Below are positions 17,175 to 26,882 of a DNA stretch of 64,000 nucleotides, piece by piece; the first letter of the stretch is position 1, and each line of letters opens with the position of its first letter. This stretch comes from G963422745 sp963422745. Its GTDB lineage: Bacteria; Actinomycetota; Acidimicrobiia; Acidimicrobiales; Aldehydirespiratoraceae. The stretch is from positions 434,001-498,000 of the forward strand of contig OY730477.1 of assembly GCA_963422745.1 (NCBI GenBank), given 5' to 3'. Position numbers and translations under genes: made by a program. The notes under the pieces are model-generated. The model saw only the letters and a program-made list of their open reading frames with translations, was not told where the DNA came from and ran no database searches.

Positions 17175-17918
17175 TCAGGCGGCGCAGGGGGCCTTGTCGA
17201 ACACGAGCGGCGTACGACCGGAACGGAACGAATCAACGACACCGTCACGAATCGTGAAGATTACTCGAAACCGGGCGTCGTCAGCATCCACCGGTACGAA
17301 GATCAGATCCACACTGCTGTCGTCATTGACCGATCTTTCGATCTTGGAGCCGAACAGCTCAATGATGCGATCATCTGCGGTGCCGATCCCGACACCCGAC
17401 CGGGTTGTGATCGGCCCAGCGATGATGTCCACTCTCTCGATCGTGCCGTCCTTGACCACGAAACTGATCCCATCGGGTGCTGAAGCCGGGGCTATGATGT
17501 AGCAACTTGATACAGGTGCACAAGGGATCATGGGTGTCCCGGCCGCTTTCTCTGCTTGCGCAATTGACATCCCGAAGAACACCTTGCCCAGACCTGCCGT
17601 TGTGATCTTGGAGTTCCGGCCCAGTGTCGGGTTTGTGCTGCCTGGGACTGTCGTGGCACCAGTGGCTGCTTCGGGCGTGCAGTCCAAAGGCACGGTCGTG
17701 GTAGTGGTTGTGGTGGTGGTGGACGTCGTCGGTGCGGGGTTGATCACGTTAGTCGCCATCGTAGATGTGGTGGCAGCCGCAGTGATAGTGGGCGGTGTGG
17801 TGGGATTCGGTGTGGTGGCTGTGTTGTCGTCATTGCCCGCCCAGATGATCACCATAAGCGCGGCACCCACAACCGCGATAAGCGAAAGCAGAAGAACGAT
17901 GATCTGTCGATACTGCAC
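17175..17918 (-). CDS. Signal-anchored extracytoplasmic protein of unknown function
   Basis: A 247-residue protein with an N-terminal membrane segment (about residues 6-27), then a Thr/Pro-rich linker including a run of nine Thr, and a globular C-terminal domain of about 150 residues. That domain starts NSKITTAGLGKVFFGMSI and contains four Cys that may pair outside the cell. No catalytic motif is recognised. The GLGKVFFGMSIAQAEKAAG segment recalls small secreted lipoprotein-type domains in which a GM-x5-A helix follows a strand. It lies directly upstream of the cyclophilin gene and may be a partner. Confidence 0.6.
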   Translation of the reverse strand: MQYRQIIVLLLSLIAVVGAALMVIIWAGNDDNTATTPNPTTPPTITAAATTSTMATNVINPAPTTSTTTTTTTTTVPLDCTPEAATGATTVPGSTNPTLGRNSKITTAGLGKVFFGMSIAQAEKAAGTPMIPCAPVSSCYIIAPASAPDGISFVVKDGTIERVDIIAGPITTRSGVGIGTADDRIIELFGSKIERSVNDDSSVDLIFVPVDADDARFRVIFTIRDGVVDSFRSGRTPLVFDKAPCAA

Positions 17919-18078
17919 ACCGAGAATAGTAGCGAATCAAACGATGGTGACATCGGATGCTCACAGTTCAGGCATCAATTGCGGTGTGCGAGCGTTGCAT
18001 TTCGTTGCGTCGGGCAACGCCATGGACCGGCAAATGAGCAACTATTGATGTTGTAGTAGACAGCGGGGCCGCTGACGC

Positions 18079-18122
18079 CATGAGTGCTTGCTGGGCTGGT
18101 AGGCCCGCCCGGGTTCAACCCG
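18079..18122. repeat. Partial copy of the tRNA-Lys 3' half
   Basis: The bases from 18079 repeat those from 18147, 68 bases away, being identical over about 26 positions covering the CCA end and acceptor 3' strand. They continue as a degenerate T-arm with GGGTTCAACCC in place of GGGCTCGAACCC. The fragment lacks the anticodon half and cannot be a working tRNA. No integrase is nearby. Confidence 0.8.
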
Positions 18123-18167
18123 GGCACAGGACCCGACACCGGGTGGCATGAGTGCTTGCTGGGCTGG

Positions 18168-18240
18168 TAGGCCGCCCGGGGCTCGAACCCGGCACCTTGG
18201 GATTAAAAGTCCCCTGCTCTACCCGATGAGCTAGCGGCCC
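18168..18240 (-). tRNA. tRNA-Lys (anticodon UUU)
   Basis: A 73-base tRNA with acceptor arms GGGCCGC and GCGGCCT (first pair G-U), anticodon loop CTTTTAA (UUU, lysine) and discriminator A. Unlike the other tRNAs here, CCA is encoded directly (18165-18167). Confidence 0.95.
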
Positions 18241-18325
18241 GATTCAAGACTAGGGCCTGCGGGCCGAGACGACAGAAGATCCTCTGCCCCGGCTGATTGG
18301 GAGCAACGCTGCCGCAGAGCGCAGC

Positions 18326-19054
18326 TCACCAGGACGAAACGGCACCAAGGAACTCCAGGGCGGCGTCAATGAACCCGAAGTGTTTGGGTAGACCGAAGTG
18401 ATCAACGCCGGGAAGGATCACGGTGGTGACATCGGACAGTTTTTGCGCAAGCGGTTCGGGTCGACCGACGAAGTCCTTGTCGCCGATCACGATAAGGCAC
18501 TTTGCGGTCACCCTGCCGAGCGCCGTGTCGGTGAACGTCTCCGAATCAAGACGTCGTGACCGGTACGACGACAAAGCGGCTAGCGCTATCGGGTCGTTGC
18601 CGGATTGCGAGACCAGTCCACGAAATCGGTATCCGACATTATCGACGCCCAGATCCCCGTCAACGGCCTCTGGGGCGGATCTGGCGATCGTGCCGATCAG
18701 GTTCTCGCCTACACCTCCCATCACCAGCTTGCGAACAAGACCGGGATGTCGCACTGCGACCTCCAACGCGGTACGCGCTCCCAGGGAGTAACCGCACAAG
18801 TCAACTTGTTGTGTCGGCGGGTCTGCGGGCACCCCGGTCGGCAGTTCGGCGATCACCAGGTCGGTCAGCTCCGAGTAAGCCTCGGGGTCGTGGGGTTTGG
18901 ACGCGTTGCCGTGACCGAGAAGGTCGATTCCAAGCGGACGGCGTCCGCCCTCGTGTACGAGTTCGAACCAACCAGGTTCTCGCCAGGTCCGCTCGGTGGA
19001 TCCGGCGAACCCGTGCAGAAACACGATCGGAATCGACCTGTCCGAACTGGTCAC
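18326..19054 (-). CDS. Alpha/beta hydrolase
   Basis: From GTG 19054 the protein has 242 residues and starts just before the first core strand IPIVFLHGFAGS (oxyanion HGFA). The nucleophile elbow is GYSLGA, and a late GDKDF plus PGVDHFG supply the Asp and His of the triad. This resembles MenH-like or esterase-type hydrolases. The same frame is open upstream to ATG 19624 through a Pro/Thr-rich 22-residue repeat, but that longer form would overlap the end of the sulfatase and lacks a signal peptide. All frames are open across the array, so the short form is preferred. The gene follows the sulfatase on the same strand. Confidence 0.7.
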   Translation of the reverse strand: MTSSDRSIPIVFLHGFAGSTERTWREPGWFELVHEGGRRPLGIDLLGHGNASKPHDPEAYSELTDLVIAELPTGVPADPPTQQVDLCGYSLGARTALEVAVRHPGLVRKLVMGGVGENLIGTIARSAPEAVDGDLGVDNVGYRFRGLVSQSGNDPIALAALSSYRSRRLDSETFTDTALGRVTAKCLIVIGDKDFVGRPEPLAQKLSDVTTVILPGVDHFGLPKHFGFIDAALEFLGAVSSW

Positions 19055-19067
19055 TTCCCCGGTGCGG

Positions 19068-19500
19068 TTTGTGGTTGGTGGGCTTGGTTGTGTTGTTGTT
19101 GGATGTGTCTTGGGAGGCCTTTCGCTGGTCTGGTTTGTGGTTGGTGGATTTGGTTGTGTTGTTGTTGGATGTGTCTTGGGAGGCCTTTCGCTGGTCTGGT
19201 TTGTGGTTGGTGGGCTTGGTTGTGTTGTTGTTGGATGTGTCTTGGGAGGCCTTTCGCTGGTCTGGTTTGTGGTTGGTGGATTTGGTTGTGTTGTTGTTGG
19301 ATGTGTCTTGGGAGGCCTTTCGCTGGTCTGGTTTGTGGTTGGTGGGCTTGGTTGTGTTGTTGTTGGATGTGTCTTGGGAGGCCTTTCGCTGGTCTGGTTT
19401 GTGGTTGGTGGATTTGGTTGTGTTGTTGTTGGATGTGTCTTGGGAGGCCTTTCGCTGGTCTGGTTTGTGGTTGGTGGGCTTGGTTGTGTTGTTGTCGGTG
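19068..19500. repeat. 66 bp tandem array with 132 bp higher-order alternation
   Basis: Six full 66 bp units and one partial unit start at 19068, 19134, 19200, 19266, 19332, 19398 and 19464. They alternate strictly between GGTGGGCTTGG and GGTGGATTTGG, so the real amplified unit is 132 bp. On the plus strand the array is rich in G and T. It fills the space between the sulfatase stop and the alpha/beta hydrolase. As 66 is divisible by three, several frames stay open. Confidence 0.95.
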
Positions 19501-19517
19501 CTTCGGTGGTGGCAGCT

Positions 19518-21056
19518 TCATAGGATCGTGGGACGCGCAGCGATGGAATCGTCGTGGCCAGTGCGAGCACCGAGCTCGGTTCGTTCAATGTCCAACAGTC
19601 GGTGGAAGTTCTCACGTAGCTCACCGCGGCGGGAACGGTCGTTGGCCAGGTTGTTCAGCTCGTATGGGTCTTCGTTCAGGTCGTACCACTCATGGTCGTG
19701 ATCGTCGAACGCTGCGTTGGTGTCGTACAACTTGGGTGTGTCGGCGGGCCTGCCGTCGCGCTGGACCCCACCGCCGATGCCGTAGTACCTGGCGTACTTC
19801 GTGTGACCGTCGTAAAAGCCCCGCAGGGCGTAGCGCGACTGACGAAGCAGCGGTGACTGAGCCGAGTCTTGGGAAAAGAACACATAATCGCGCGCTGAAT
19901 GGCCAGGCTCGGCCAGCGAGGCCGACAAATCAACACCCGACAAGGTTGGAGTCGCTTCAATGTCAACACCACCCAGCGAACACAGAGTCGCGGCAAGATC
20001 CACATGGGTGGCCAGGGCATCAGTATGGGTCCCTGCCTCGGTAATCCCGGGCGCCTTGATGATCATGGGAACACCCATCACCTCCTCGTAGACGCAGGGC
20101 AGTTTCGCTCGCAACCCGTGCGACCCGCATGCGTCTCCATGGTCCGATGTGTAGGCAATGACGGTGTCGTCATAGAGGCCCAACTCGCTGAGCGCATCGA
20201 TCAACTCGCTCAACGATTTGTCGAGTTCGCGATGCAAAAACGCGTAGTAGTCGAGCTGGCGAATCCATGATCGTTGGTTGTCAGGGTCAATGGAACCCAC
20301 GAAATGCTCAGTGTTGCGGACATGGCGCCAGGCCCGCTGAACCTCGGGTTTGGTGTGAAGGTCGTCATCAAAGTTGGCGGGTAGCGCGTCGAAGATCTCG
20401 TCGTAATCCTCAGGGGGTGGCACGACAGCCGCTTCCCCAAGACGCATACTCACGATGAAGTCGAACACCTTCTTCATCTCGGGATTGGCGTCTTGATAGC
20501 TGCGGTGGTCGATCGGGAACCACATGATGTCGTGTGGGTTCAACAGGGCGACGGTCAAATGCCAGGGCTGGGTGCTGCGTCCGTTTCGACGAAGCCAGGA
20601 CACGGCGTCGGCGGCGATCAGCGGATCCCAATATCGCCCTGTCCAAGGCCCTCCGACATAGTGCATGTCGTTGCCGACGAAATCCCGATAGCCGAAGTCC
20701 TGCATCGGTGGGAACTCCTCATGGCAGAGGTGCCACTTGCCCAGATAGGCGCTGTAATACCCCACGCTGGTGAGCAGCGATCCGATCGTGGGGATCGCCG
20801 GATCAAGCGCGGTGTGAGCAGGAAACGACACGTTGTCGACGACACCATTCTCAGCGAGGTAGCTGCCTGTGTACAGGCACGCCCGACTTGGTGAACACGG
20901 CGAAGCATGAGTGTAGTAGCGGTTGAATGTCAGCCCGTCCGCACGCAGTTTGTTGTGGGCAGGCATGTCGAGTCTGCCTGCCAGCCAGTCGTTACGCCGC
21001 TCTTCGTCACTGACGATTAACAAGATGTTGGGCCGGTCGTCGGCTCGGGAGGCCAC
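19518..21056 (-). CDS. Sulfatase (formylglycine type)
   Basis: A 512-residue arylsulfatase-family hydrolase. PNILLIVSDE supplies metal-binding Asp, and SPCSPSRACLYTG carries the C-x-P-S-R maturation motif, with Cys54 to be oxidised to formylglycine. GKWHL, an internal LNPHD and TSDHGDACGSHG complete the metal and sulfate site. No signal peptide is visible, so it is probably cytosolic. It would release sulfate from an organic sulfate ester; the substrate is not assignable. No formylglycine-generating enzyme is encoded in the window. The alpha/beta hydrolase follows downstream after the repeat array. Confidence 0.9.
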   Translation of the reverse strand: MASRADDRPNILLIVSDEERRNDWLAGRLDMPAHNKLRADGLTFNRYYTHASPCSPSRACLYTGSYLAENGVVDNVSFPAHTALDPAIPTIGSLLTSVGYYSAYLGKWHLCHEEFPPMQDFGYRDFVGNDMHYVGGPWTGRYWDPLIAADAVSWLRRNGRSTQPWHLTVALLNPHDIMWFPIDHRSYQDANPEMKKVFDFIVSMRLGEAAVVPPPEDYDEIFDALPANFDDDLHTKPEVQRAWRHVRNTEHFVGSIDPDNQRSWIRQLDYYAFLHRELDKSLSELIDALSELGLYDDTVIAYTSDHGDACGSHGLRAKLPCVYEEVMGVPMIIKAPGITEAGTHTDALATHVDLAATLCSLGGVDIEATPTLSGVDLSASLAEPGHSARDYVFFSQDSAQSPLLRQSRYALRGFYDGHTKYARYYGIGGGVQRDGRPADTPKLYDTNAAFDDHDHEWYDLNEDPYELNNLANDRSRRGELRENFHRLLDIERTELGARTGHDDSIAARPTIL

Positions 21057-21216
21057 AGCTAAACGCTAGCTGTGATCATGGAAGTGGTTGGCATCAATGG
21101 CCTTTCCCGCACCGGGGCCAAGCATCAAGTCAGCGAATTGGGCTCGCAACGACATATCAGTGCAAGTACCGGGTCACCGGTGCTGTATCGACGATTCGCC
21201 GGTACGGTGCCGCCGG

Positions 21217-22431
21217 ATGTTCCGCCGCCCCGCAAGCGTGTACACGCCGCGGGTGCTCGGATTGTTCGTCGTTGCGGTCGGGTACTTCGCTGTTGCCGGT
21301 TTGTCGTTCCCGGTCCTGCCCCGCTTAGTTGAACGGGAATTCGGCGGATCGTCTGCGGACATCGGCTTGGCGTTCGGAGTGTTCGCGTTCGGCATGTTGA
21401 TCTTTCGGCCTCTGGCAGGGGTGATCGCCGACCGTTGGGGTAGAAAACCCTTGTTGATCGTGGGCGCCGTGGCTGTTGCTGGCTCACAGATCGGGCACAT
21501 GGTCGCAGTCGAGACCGAACAGATGTGGGTGTTGCTTGCGGTCCGGGTTCTGACGGGCGCAGCCGGGTCGGGCATGTACCTGGCGCTGGCCACCGTGGCC
21601 ACCGAAATGCCGTCGGAGTTTGACCGTGACCGTGTCTTCGCCGCTTTTTCCACCGTGGTGCTGGTCGGCTTCGCTGTGGGTCAAACCACAGGCGAATGGG
21701 TCATGCAGGAGTGGGGGTTTTGGCACGCCTACATCCTGGCGACCGGCTACTCGTGTCTTGCGGGGGCGATTTCTGTTGGACTGCCCGAGACCCGCCCGGT
21801 TGAGGCCCGCCCCGCAGCTGAGCTTCGCGAACTGTTTCACCCTGTGGCGGCTCGCATCGGGGTGGTGAACCTGATGGTTTTCGTTGCGTTCATGGGATTC
21901 AACGCTTTCATCGCCGACTACGCCGAGGAGTTCGGGATTGTCGAAGTGCGCTGGTTGCTGTTGGTTTATTCGCTCACGACCATGGCGGTGAGGGCGGTGT
22001 CAGGCCGCGTAATGGCCGTTGTATCCCGCAGGCTGTTGGTGTCTGGCGCTCAGGTAACCGTGATCGTGGGCTTGTTGTTGTTGGCTACAGCCTCAGAGGC
22101 CAGCCAGTTGTATTTCGGCGCTTTCGTGTTCGCTCTGGGCTTGGCGTGGAACGTGCCGTTGCTCATGCTCATTGCGGTGGACTCCGCCGAACCCGCCGAG
22201 CGGTCAAGGGTGGTCGCGACCGTCACTACGTTCGGCGACGTCGCCAACTCAATCGGTACTCTCGCTTTGGGTTTCGTGGCCGAAGCGATGGGTTACGGCG
22301 GGATGTACATCACCTTGGCTGCACTGGTGTTTTGCGGTTTGTTGTTGCTGCGATCGTCTTTCACGGCAGGTCTTGAAGGGATGCATCGCAAAGCGCCCGG
22401 TGTCGGAGCGCCAGCTGCGAGCCGAACATGA
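21217..22431 (+). CDS. MFS transporter
   Basis: A 404-residue major facilitator protein with about twelve hydrophobic segments. The loop 2-3 signature is GVIADRWGRKPLLIVG, and RVLTGAAGSGMYLA is typical of drug-proton antiporter-like carriers. ATG 21217 (MFRRPASVYTPRVLGLF) gives a short basic N-terminus before the first helix; the in-frame ATG at 21088 would add an unlikely soluble stretch. The gene is divergent from the sulfatase and convergent with the CocE-like gene, so it is probably monocistronic. Substrate unknown. Confidence 0.88.
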   Translation: MFRRPASVYTPRVLGLFVVAVGYFAVAGLSFPVLPRLVEREFGGSSADIGLAFGVFAFGMLIFRPLAGVIADRWGRKPLLIVGAVAVAGSQIGHMVAVETEQMWVLLAVRVLTGAAGSGMYLALATVATEMPSEFDRDRVFAAFSTVVLVGFAVGQTTGEWVMQEWGFWHAYILATGYSCLAGAISVGLPETRPVEARPAAELRELFHPVAARIGVVNLMVFVAFMGFNAFIADYAEEFGIVEVRWLLLVYSLTTMAVRAVSGRVMAVVSRRLLVSGAQVTVIVGLLLLATASEASQLYFGAFVFALGLAWNVPLLMLIAVDSAEPAERSRVVATVTTFGDVANSIGTLALGFVAEAMGYGGMYITLAALVFCGLLLLRSSFTAGLEGMHRKAPGVGAPAASRT

Positions 22432-22498
22432 TTTCTGACGTGACACCAAAGCGTGACGTCTGAACATGCCCGCGCCTGAACAGGCTTTGGCGGCTTTG

Positions 22499-24874
22499 TT
22501 AGGCGGCGCGGTTGACCCATTCGACGACAGCGCGGCACGGCTGCGAACGCTGCGAGCCACAAACGCCCAGAGCCGGGTTGAGATCCGCAGGGGTTTCGAT
22601 CATCGGCAGGTTTAGCCGCGAGGCGCCGTTCACCTCAACGTAAACGGAGGTGCCGTCGGCGTCCACCACATCAAAAGCCCACAGATTGCGGTTGCCGCCG
22701 GGGCTATCGATAGTCAGAGCGAGCCGAGAGCCAGCCCTGAACACATGGCCGCTCGGGAAGATCTCAACCACGACATCGGTGAACGTGGAGGCTGGCAGTG
22801 GTTCGAAGTCGGCACTGCTGTGGCTATGCAGCGTGGCTATGTCGTCGCCGAGCCCACGATGCGATGCCCGAAGCCAACCCGACTGGATATACATTTCGGT
22901 GCCGTCCGGGCGGATCTCGCTGATCGTCACCTCCAAGTCGGCGTCGGCCGCATCGGCTGCGACTCTCAACTCCACCGTGCCACTGCCCAGAAGCAGACGA
23001 TCTTCGGCGAACGGTTCGCTCCGGTAGACGAGAGCCTCGCCGTCAACCAGGGCAGGCCAATTCAGGTTGTCGAACTCGTTGGCGTCGCCATCGCCGTCGG
23101 CTGTCTTGGTCAGCTGCTGAGACTTTGTGGTTACCACGGTGAAAGCCTCAACCAACGGTTCGGACCCGGTTTGCGTGCTTGAGATCAAAGCGCCGCCTGA
23201 GCCGATGAGCCAGGTGTCGTTGTTCGCCTTGTATCGGTTCGTGGACCCATCGCCAGCCTCGCTGTGTTGCGGCAAAGTCTCGAACTCCCAAACGTTGCGT
23301 GGCACTGGTGCACCCACGGCGCCAGGCGCGGAGCCCATGTCGAGCAGTAGACGCAGCGGCGGCTCGGACTCGATTGTGGCCTGCGCCTCCTCCAAGGAAC
23401 TGAACCGGTCCGGTGGAACCTGGATCCCGGCCACGCCGAAGACCTGCTCATACAGAATCGGAGCGCCGAAACGTATGAGTGGAGCTATGGCTGGCGTGCG
23501 GCGGGCGACGTATACGTCAAGGAATTCAGCAGCCCGCTGCAGCGAGTACGGGCCGAGCGAATCGGCGTGGGCACCGTTGTAGAGATCAGCTCCGAATACC
23601 GGTGAGCCGGTGAAACGGTTGAGCATCGTGGCGAATCGCCCCCCGGTTTGTTCGTCCTGCCATGCCCCGGCCAAAAAGACCGGAACCTCAATGTGTTCAA
23701 CGAAGGTCCGGGGCGCGATCAGATCACCCACTGCTGGGTCGTAGAACTCGTTGGCGGTCGTCAGCGCGTCAAGGTCGCGGTTCTGGCTGCGAAGCAGTTG
23801 GTTAGCGTCACAGATCTCGTCGCCTTCGTCTACCCGGCGGGTAACCCACTCCTGGCCGTAGGCGTCGTTGGCTCCCTGGCGTGAGTCGGCCCACGACTTG
23901 GCGAACCCGTTGTTGTAAATTCCGCCTGGGTACAGCACGGAACGGTAGGTATCCTCAATGACCGATATTGGTGTGATGGCAGCCAACGACGGTGGCTGAG
24001 TTGCGGCCACAAAGAGCTGGGATATTCCCGAGTAGGAGATGCCGACCATGCCGACGTGGTTGTGCTGCACCCAGTCCTGTGCGGCGATGACCTCAATGGC
24101 GTCGTAGCCGTCGATGCTTTGCAACGGCTCAAAGTAGTCGTAGGCACCGCCGGAACATCCCGATCCACGCATGTTGACACCTACCGTTGCGTAACCCAAC
24201 GAACGGTAGATCTGGATCGTGGGCTCCTCGGCGTAGGGACTGGCTGGGTCGTACCCGGAATATTCGATCACGGTCGGGAACGGACCGCCGCCAGCGCCGT
24301 CGGGGAAACGGACCATGGCTGCGATCAAGGTGCCGTCTCGCATCTCGATGTAGTTGAGCCCTTCGACCATTGTCTGGCTGTCGTAGAACGAAGGATCCGG
24401 GTGTTGGTCAAGGTCAGGAACCTCGAAGGGATCGGTCCCACCTTGGCCCGTGATGCTCACCACATAGCCGGGTCCCGGTTCGACCAGCCGGAAGATGAGG
24501 TTGCCCAGTTCGTCGGCATCGCCTTGGTGGATGTTGTCGCCGTTGCTGAGCTCGAGGCTGGTGCCGGGCTCGGCGCCCGTGACGGTGACCTGGCCCGAAG
24601 ACACACGAACATCGAATTCGACCGCAACGGGTTCGGGTACGTCGTCAATCTCCTCACCGTTGCCTTCCGGCGGGTCCGGTTCGGGCACCGTCGTGGTGGC
24701 TGGCGCGGCTGTCGTGCTGGGTGCTGGTTCTGGCGGTGTGGACTCTGCACCGTCGTCGCTGCTGCATGCACCAAGGACGAGCGCGCCCACGAAAACAGCG
24801 CCCGAGACCATCCGGTACCCGTACCGCCAAGGCTGCAAACAACGAAAAACAGGCAGGGTACGAAAGACAGACAT
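22499..24874 (-). CDS. CocE/NonD-type hydrolase, predicted lipoprotein
   Basis: A 791-residue secreted hydrolase. A signal peptide with lipobox VLGAC (Cys37; or Cys16 if the start is ATG 24811) is followed by an acidic Pro/Thr linker and a short beta domain (about 85-160). The X-Pro dipeptidyl-peptidase S15-type core comes next. Nucleophile elbow GISYSG, preceded by VGVNMRGSGCSGG, gives the catalytic Ser, and an NGAHADS segment probably contains the His. The C-terminal jelly-roll (about 560-770) is the domain typical of CocE esterases. Such enzymes cleave esters, beta-lactams or prolyl peptides at the cell surface; the substrate is unknown. Confidence 0.87.
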   Translation of the reverse strand: MSVFRTLPVFRCLQPWRYGYRMVSGAVFVGALVLGACSSDDGAESTPPEPAPSTTAAPATTTVPEPDPPEGNGEEIDDVPEPVAVEFDVRVSSGQVTVTGAEPGTSLELSNGDNIHQGDADELGNLIFRLVEPGPGYVVSITGQGGTDPFEVPDLDQHPDPSFYDSQTMVEGLNYIEMRDGTLIAAMVRFPDGAGGGPFPTVIEYSGYDPASPYAEEPTIQIYRSLGYATVGVNMRGSGCSGGAYDYFEPLQSIDGYDAIEVIAAQDWVQHNHVGMVGISYSGISQLFVAATQPPSLAAITPISVIEDTYRSVLYPGGIYNNGFAKSWADSRQGANDAYGQEWVTRRVDEGDEICDANQLLRSQNRDLDALTTANEFYDPAVGDLIAPRTFVEHIEVPVFLAGAWQDEQTGGRFATMLNRFTGSPVFGADLYNGAHADSLGPYSLQRAAEFLDVYVARRTPAIAPLIRFGAPILYEQVFGVAGIQVPPDRFSSLEEAQATIESEPPLRLLLDMGSAPGAVGAPVPRNVWEFETLPQHSEAGDGSTNRYKANNDTWLIGSGGALISSTQTGSEPLVEAFTVVTTKSQQLTKTADGDGDANEFDNLNWPALVDGEALVYRSEPFAEDRLLLGSGTVELRVAADAADADLEVTISEIRPDGTEMYIQSGWLRASHRGLGDDIATLHSHSSADFEPLPASTFTDVVVEIFPSGHVFRAGSRLALTIDSPGGNRNLWAFDVVDADGTSVYVEVNGASRLNLPMIETPADLNPALGVCGSQRSQPCRAVVEWVNRAA

Positions 24875-24947
24875 GACCGCGACAGTACCCGGATGGTCCG
24901 CACAATTGGTGAGTCGGCCCCCGGGGCGTGATCTACGCGGGGTTCGG

Positions 24948-26840
24948 TTAGCTGAGAGGTACTGAGTCAATGGCGGGCTCGGCCATTACCTCGGCACGTA
25001 TGAGAGTCTCGTACAGTTCTTCATACAGGCCACCTGCACGGCGGAGTTCGTCGTGGGTGCCGCGTTCGACGATCCTGCCTTCATCAACCACGATGATCAC
25101 GGCGGCGTCGGTGATTGTCGACAGACGATGGGCGATCACCAACGAGGTACGCCCTCGCAGGGCTTCGCCCAGCGCCGCTTGCACATGAGCCTCGTTCTCG
25201 CTGTCGAGATGGCTTGTGGCCTCGTCCAAGACAACGATCGTTGGGTCCTTCAGCAGCATTCGCGCGATCGCCAGGCGTTGCTTTTCGCCGCCTGATAGCC
25301 GGTAGCCGCGTTCGCCTACGACCGTGTCGTAACCGCTGGGCATGGCTGCGATCACGTCGTGTATGTGTGCGGCCTTGCATGCCTCAATGATCTCGGTGTC
25401 GCTGGCGTCGGGCCGTGAATAACGCAGGTTGTCTCGCACGGTGTCGTGGAACAGATGCGAATCCTGGCTGACCACACCGACCGTATCTCGCAGCGACTGC
25501 TGGGTCAGGTCACGGACGTCATGTCCGTCAACGGTGACCGACCCCGAAGTGACGTCATAGATCCGGGCCACGAGCGAAGCCAGGGTGGTCTTGCCCGACC
25601 CCGATGGTCCGACGATCGCCACCATGGTTCCCGGCTCGATCCGAAGGTTGATGTCGGACAGCACATCATGAGGTGATCCGGTGGCTTCGCCGCCGCCGAG
25701 CGAGACGGGCGTACCCGGTGCCGGGTCGGGATACCGAAAGCTGACGTCATCAAACGCGACCGCTCCCCGCGGCGCCTTCAACTCGATGGCGTCAACGGCG
25801 TCTTGGATCGGGTTAGGTGTGTCAAGCACCTCGAACACTCGCTCAAAGCTCACGAAGGCGGTCATAACGTCGACCCGAGCGTTGGATAGCGATGTGAGCG
25901 GCAGATAGATGCGCACGGTATAAAGACCGAGGGCAACCAGGGTTCCGGCTGTGATATCGGCGTTTATCACCCGGTGCCCGCCCAGCCAGTACACGACGGC
26001 TGTACCGATCGCGCCTACCAGGGTCAGCGCCACCATGAACACCCTGCTGTACATCGCCGAGCGCACACCGATGTCTCGCACCCTTCCGGCCCGGTCGCCG
26101 AAGTAGACGGCCTCGCTGTCGTGGCGCCCGAACAGCTTCACCAGCAGCGCGCCGGCCACATTGAACCGTTCGGTCATGGTTTGGTTCATGGAGGCGTTGA
26201 GGTTCATTCCCTCACGGGTTATGCGCTGCAGTTTGGAGCCGACCCGCCGTGCCGGGAGGATGAAAATCGGCAGGATGACTATGGCCAGCAGCGTGAGCCT
26301 CCATTCCAGCAACAACATCGCCAGCAAGGTCCCGCCGAGCGTGATCAGGTTTCCGACAACGGTTCCGAGCGTTCCGGTGAAGGCCCGTTGGGCGCCGATC
26401 ACATCATTGTTGAGACGCGAAATGAGGGTCCCGGTCTGGGTACGTGTAAAGAATGCAAGCGGCATTCGCTGCACGTGATCGAAGAGCTTCAAGCGCAGGT
26501 CAAAGATGAGTCCCTCACCGACCCGTGCCGATAGCGATCGCTCCACCAACGACAGAGCTCCCTCGCCGATTGCTGCCAGCGCCATCACGACGAACAAGAC
26601 GTTTAGGTAGCCACGGTCACTGTCGACGATCGCCTTGTCGAAAACCTCGCGGATCAACAATGGTGGCAACAGACCCAGAAACGTTGAAGCCACGATCGTG
26701 GCTACAAACGCAACGATCGCTCGGCGGTAGGGCCGGGCAAAGCGAAGGACCCGACTCCGTGTGTCGGCGTTGAGTCGTCTGCCCTCCAAACGCTCCGTTG
26801 ACATTGAGTGCATCACGTGAAACGGGCTGGGCGCGGTCAC
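24948..26840 (-). CDS. ABC exporter, fused permease and ATPase
   Basis: A 630-residue half-transporter, presumably working as a homodimer. Six membrane helices occupy about residues 40-330. The nucleotide-binding domain has Walker A GPSGSGKTT, signature LSGGEKQR, Walker B IVVLDEATSH and the switch His in IAHRLST. It resembles multidrug or lipid exporters. A stand-alone family member without a substrate-binding protein implies export. An insert just before the Walker A region (PGTPVSLGGGEATGSPHD) is longer than usual. It is divergent from the nicotinate salvage operon and lies upstream of the CocE-like gene on the same strand. Confidence 0.92.
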   Translation of the reverse strand: MTAPSPFHVMHSMSTERLEGRRLNADTRSRVLRFARPYRRAIVAFVATIVASTFLGLLPPLLIREVFDKAIVDSDRGYLNVLFVVMALAAIGEGALSLVERSLSARVGEGLIFDLRLKLFDHVQRMPLAFFTRTQTGTLISRLNNDVIGAQRAFTGTLGTVVGNLITLGGTLLAMLLLEWRLTLLAIVILPIFILPARRVGSKLQRITREGMNLNASMNQTMTERFNVAGALLVKLFGRHDSEAVYFGDRAGRVRDIGVRSAMYSRVFMVALTLVGAIGTAVVYWLGGHRVINADITAGTLVALGLYTVRIYLPLTSLSNARVDVMTAFVSFERVFEVLDTPNPIQDAVDAIELKAPRGAVAFDDVSFRYPDPAPGTPVSLGGGEATGSPHDVLSDINLRIEPGTMVAIVGPSGSGKTTLASLVARIYDVTSGSVTVDGHDVRDLTQQSLRDTVGVVSQDSHLFHDTVRDNLRYSRPDASDTEIIEACKAAHIHDVIAAMPSGYDTVVGERGYRLSGGEKQRLAIARMLLKDPTIVVLDEATSHLDSENEAHVQAALGEALRGRTSLVIAHRLSTITDAAVIIVVDEGRIVERGTHDELRRAGGLYEELYETLIRAEVMAEPAIDSVPLS

Positions 26841-26882
26841 AACCTGAGCCTAGGTATCGGACACGGCGATAGTGTTCGGAGC

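Noticed and set aside
18079..18240. Integrated element at tRNA-Lys
   Set aside because: The two copies are only 68 bases apart, and no integrase, transposase or phage gene is in the window.
19051..19524. Real proteins encoded by the Pro/Thr/His/Gln-rich open frames in the repeat arrays
   Set aside because: Frames are open on several strands at once because the units lack stops, and no start, signal peptide or family fits.
23127..23582. Plus-strand open frames inside the CocE-like gene
   Set aside because: They are antisense shadows; the minus-strand protein is continuous with all family landmarks.
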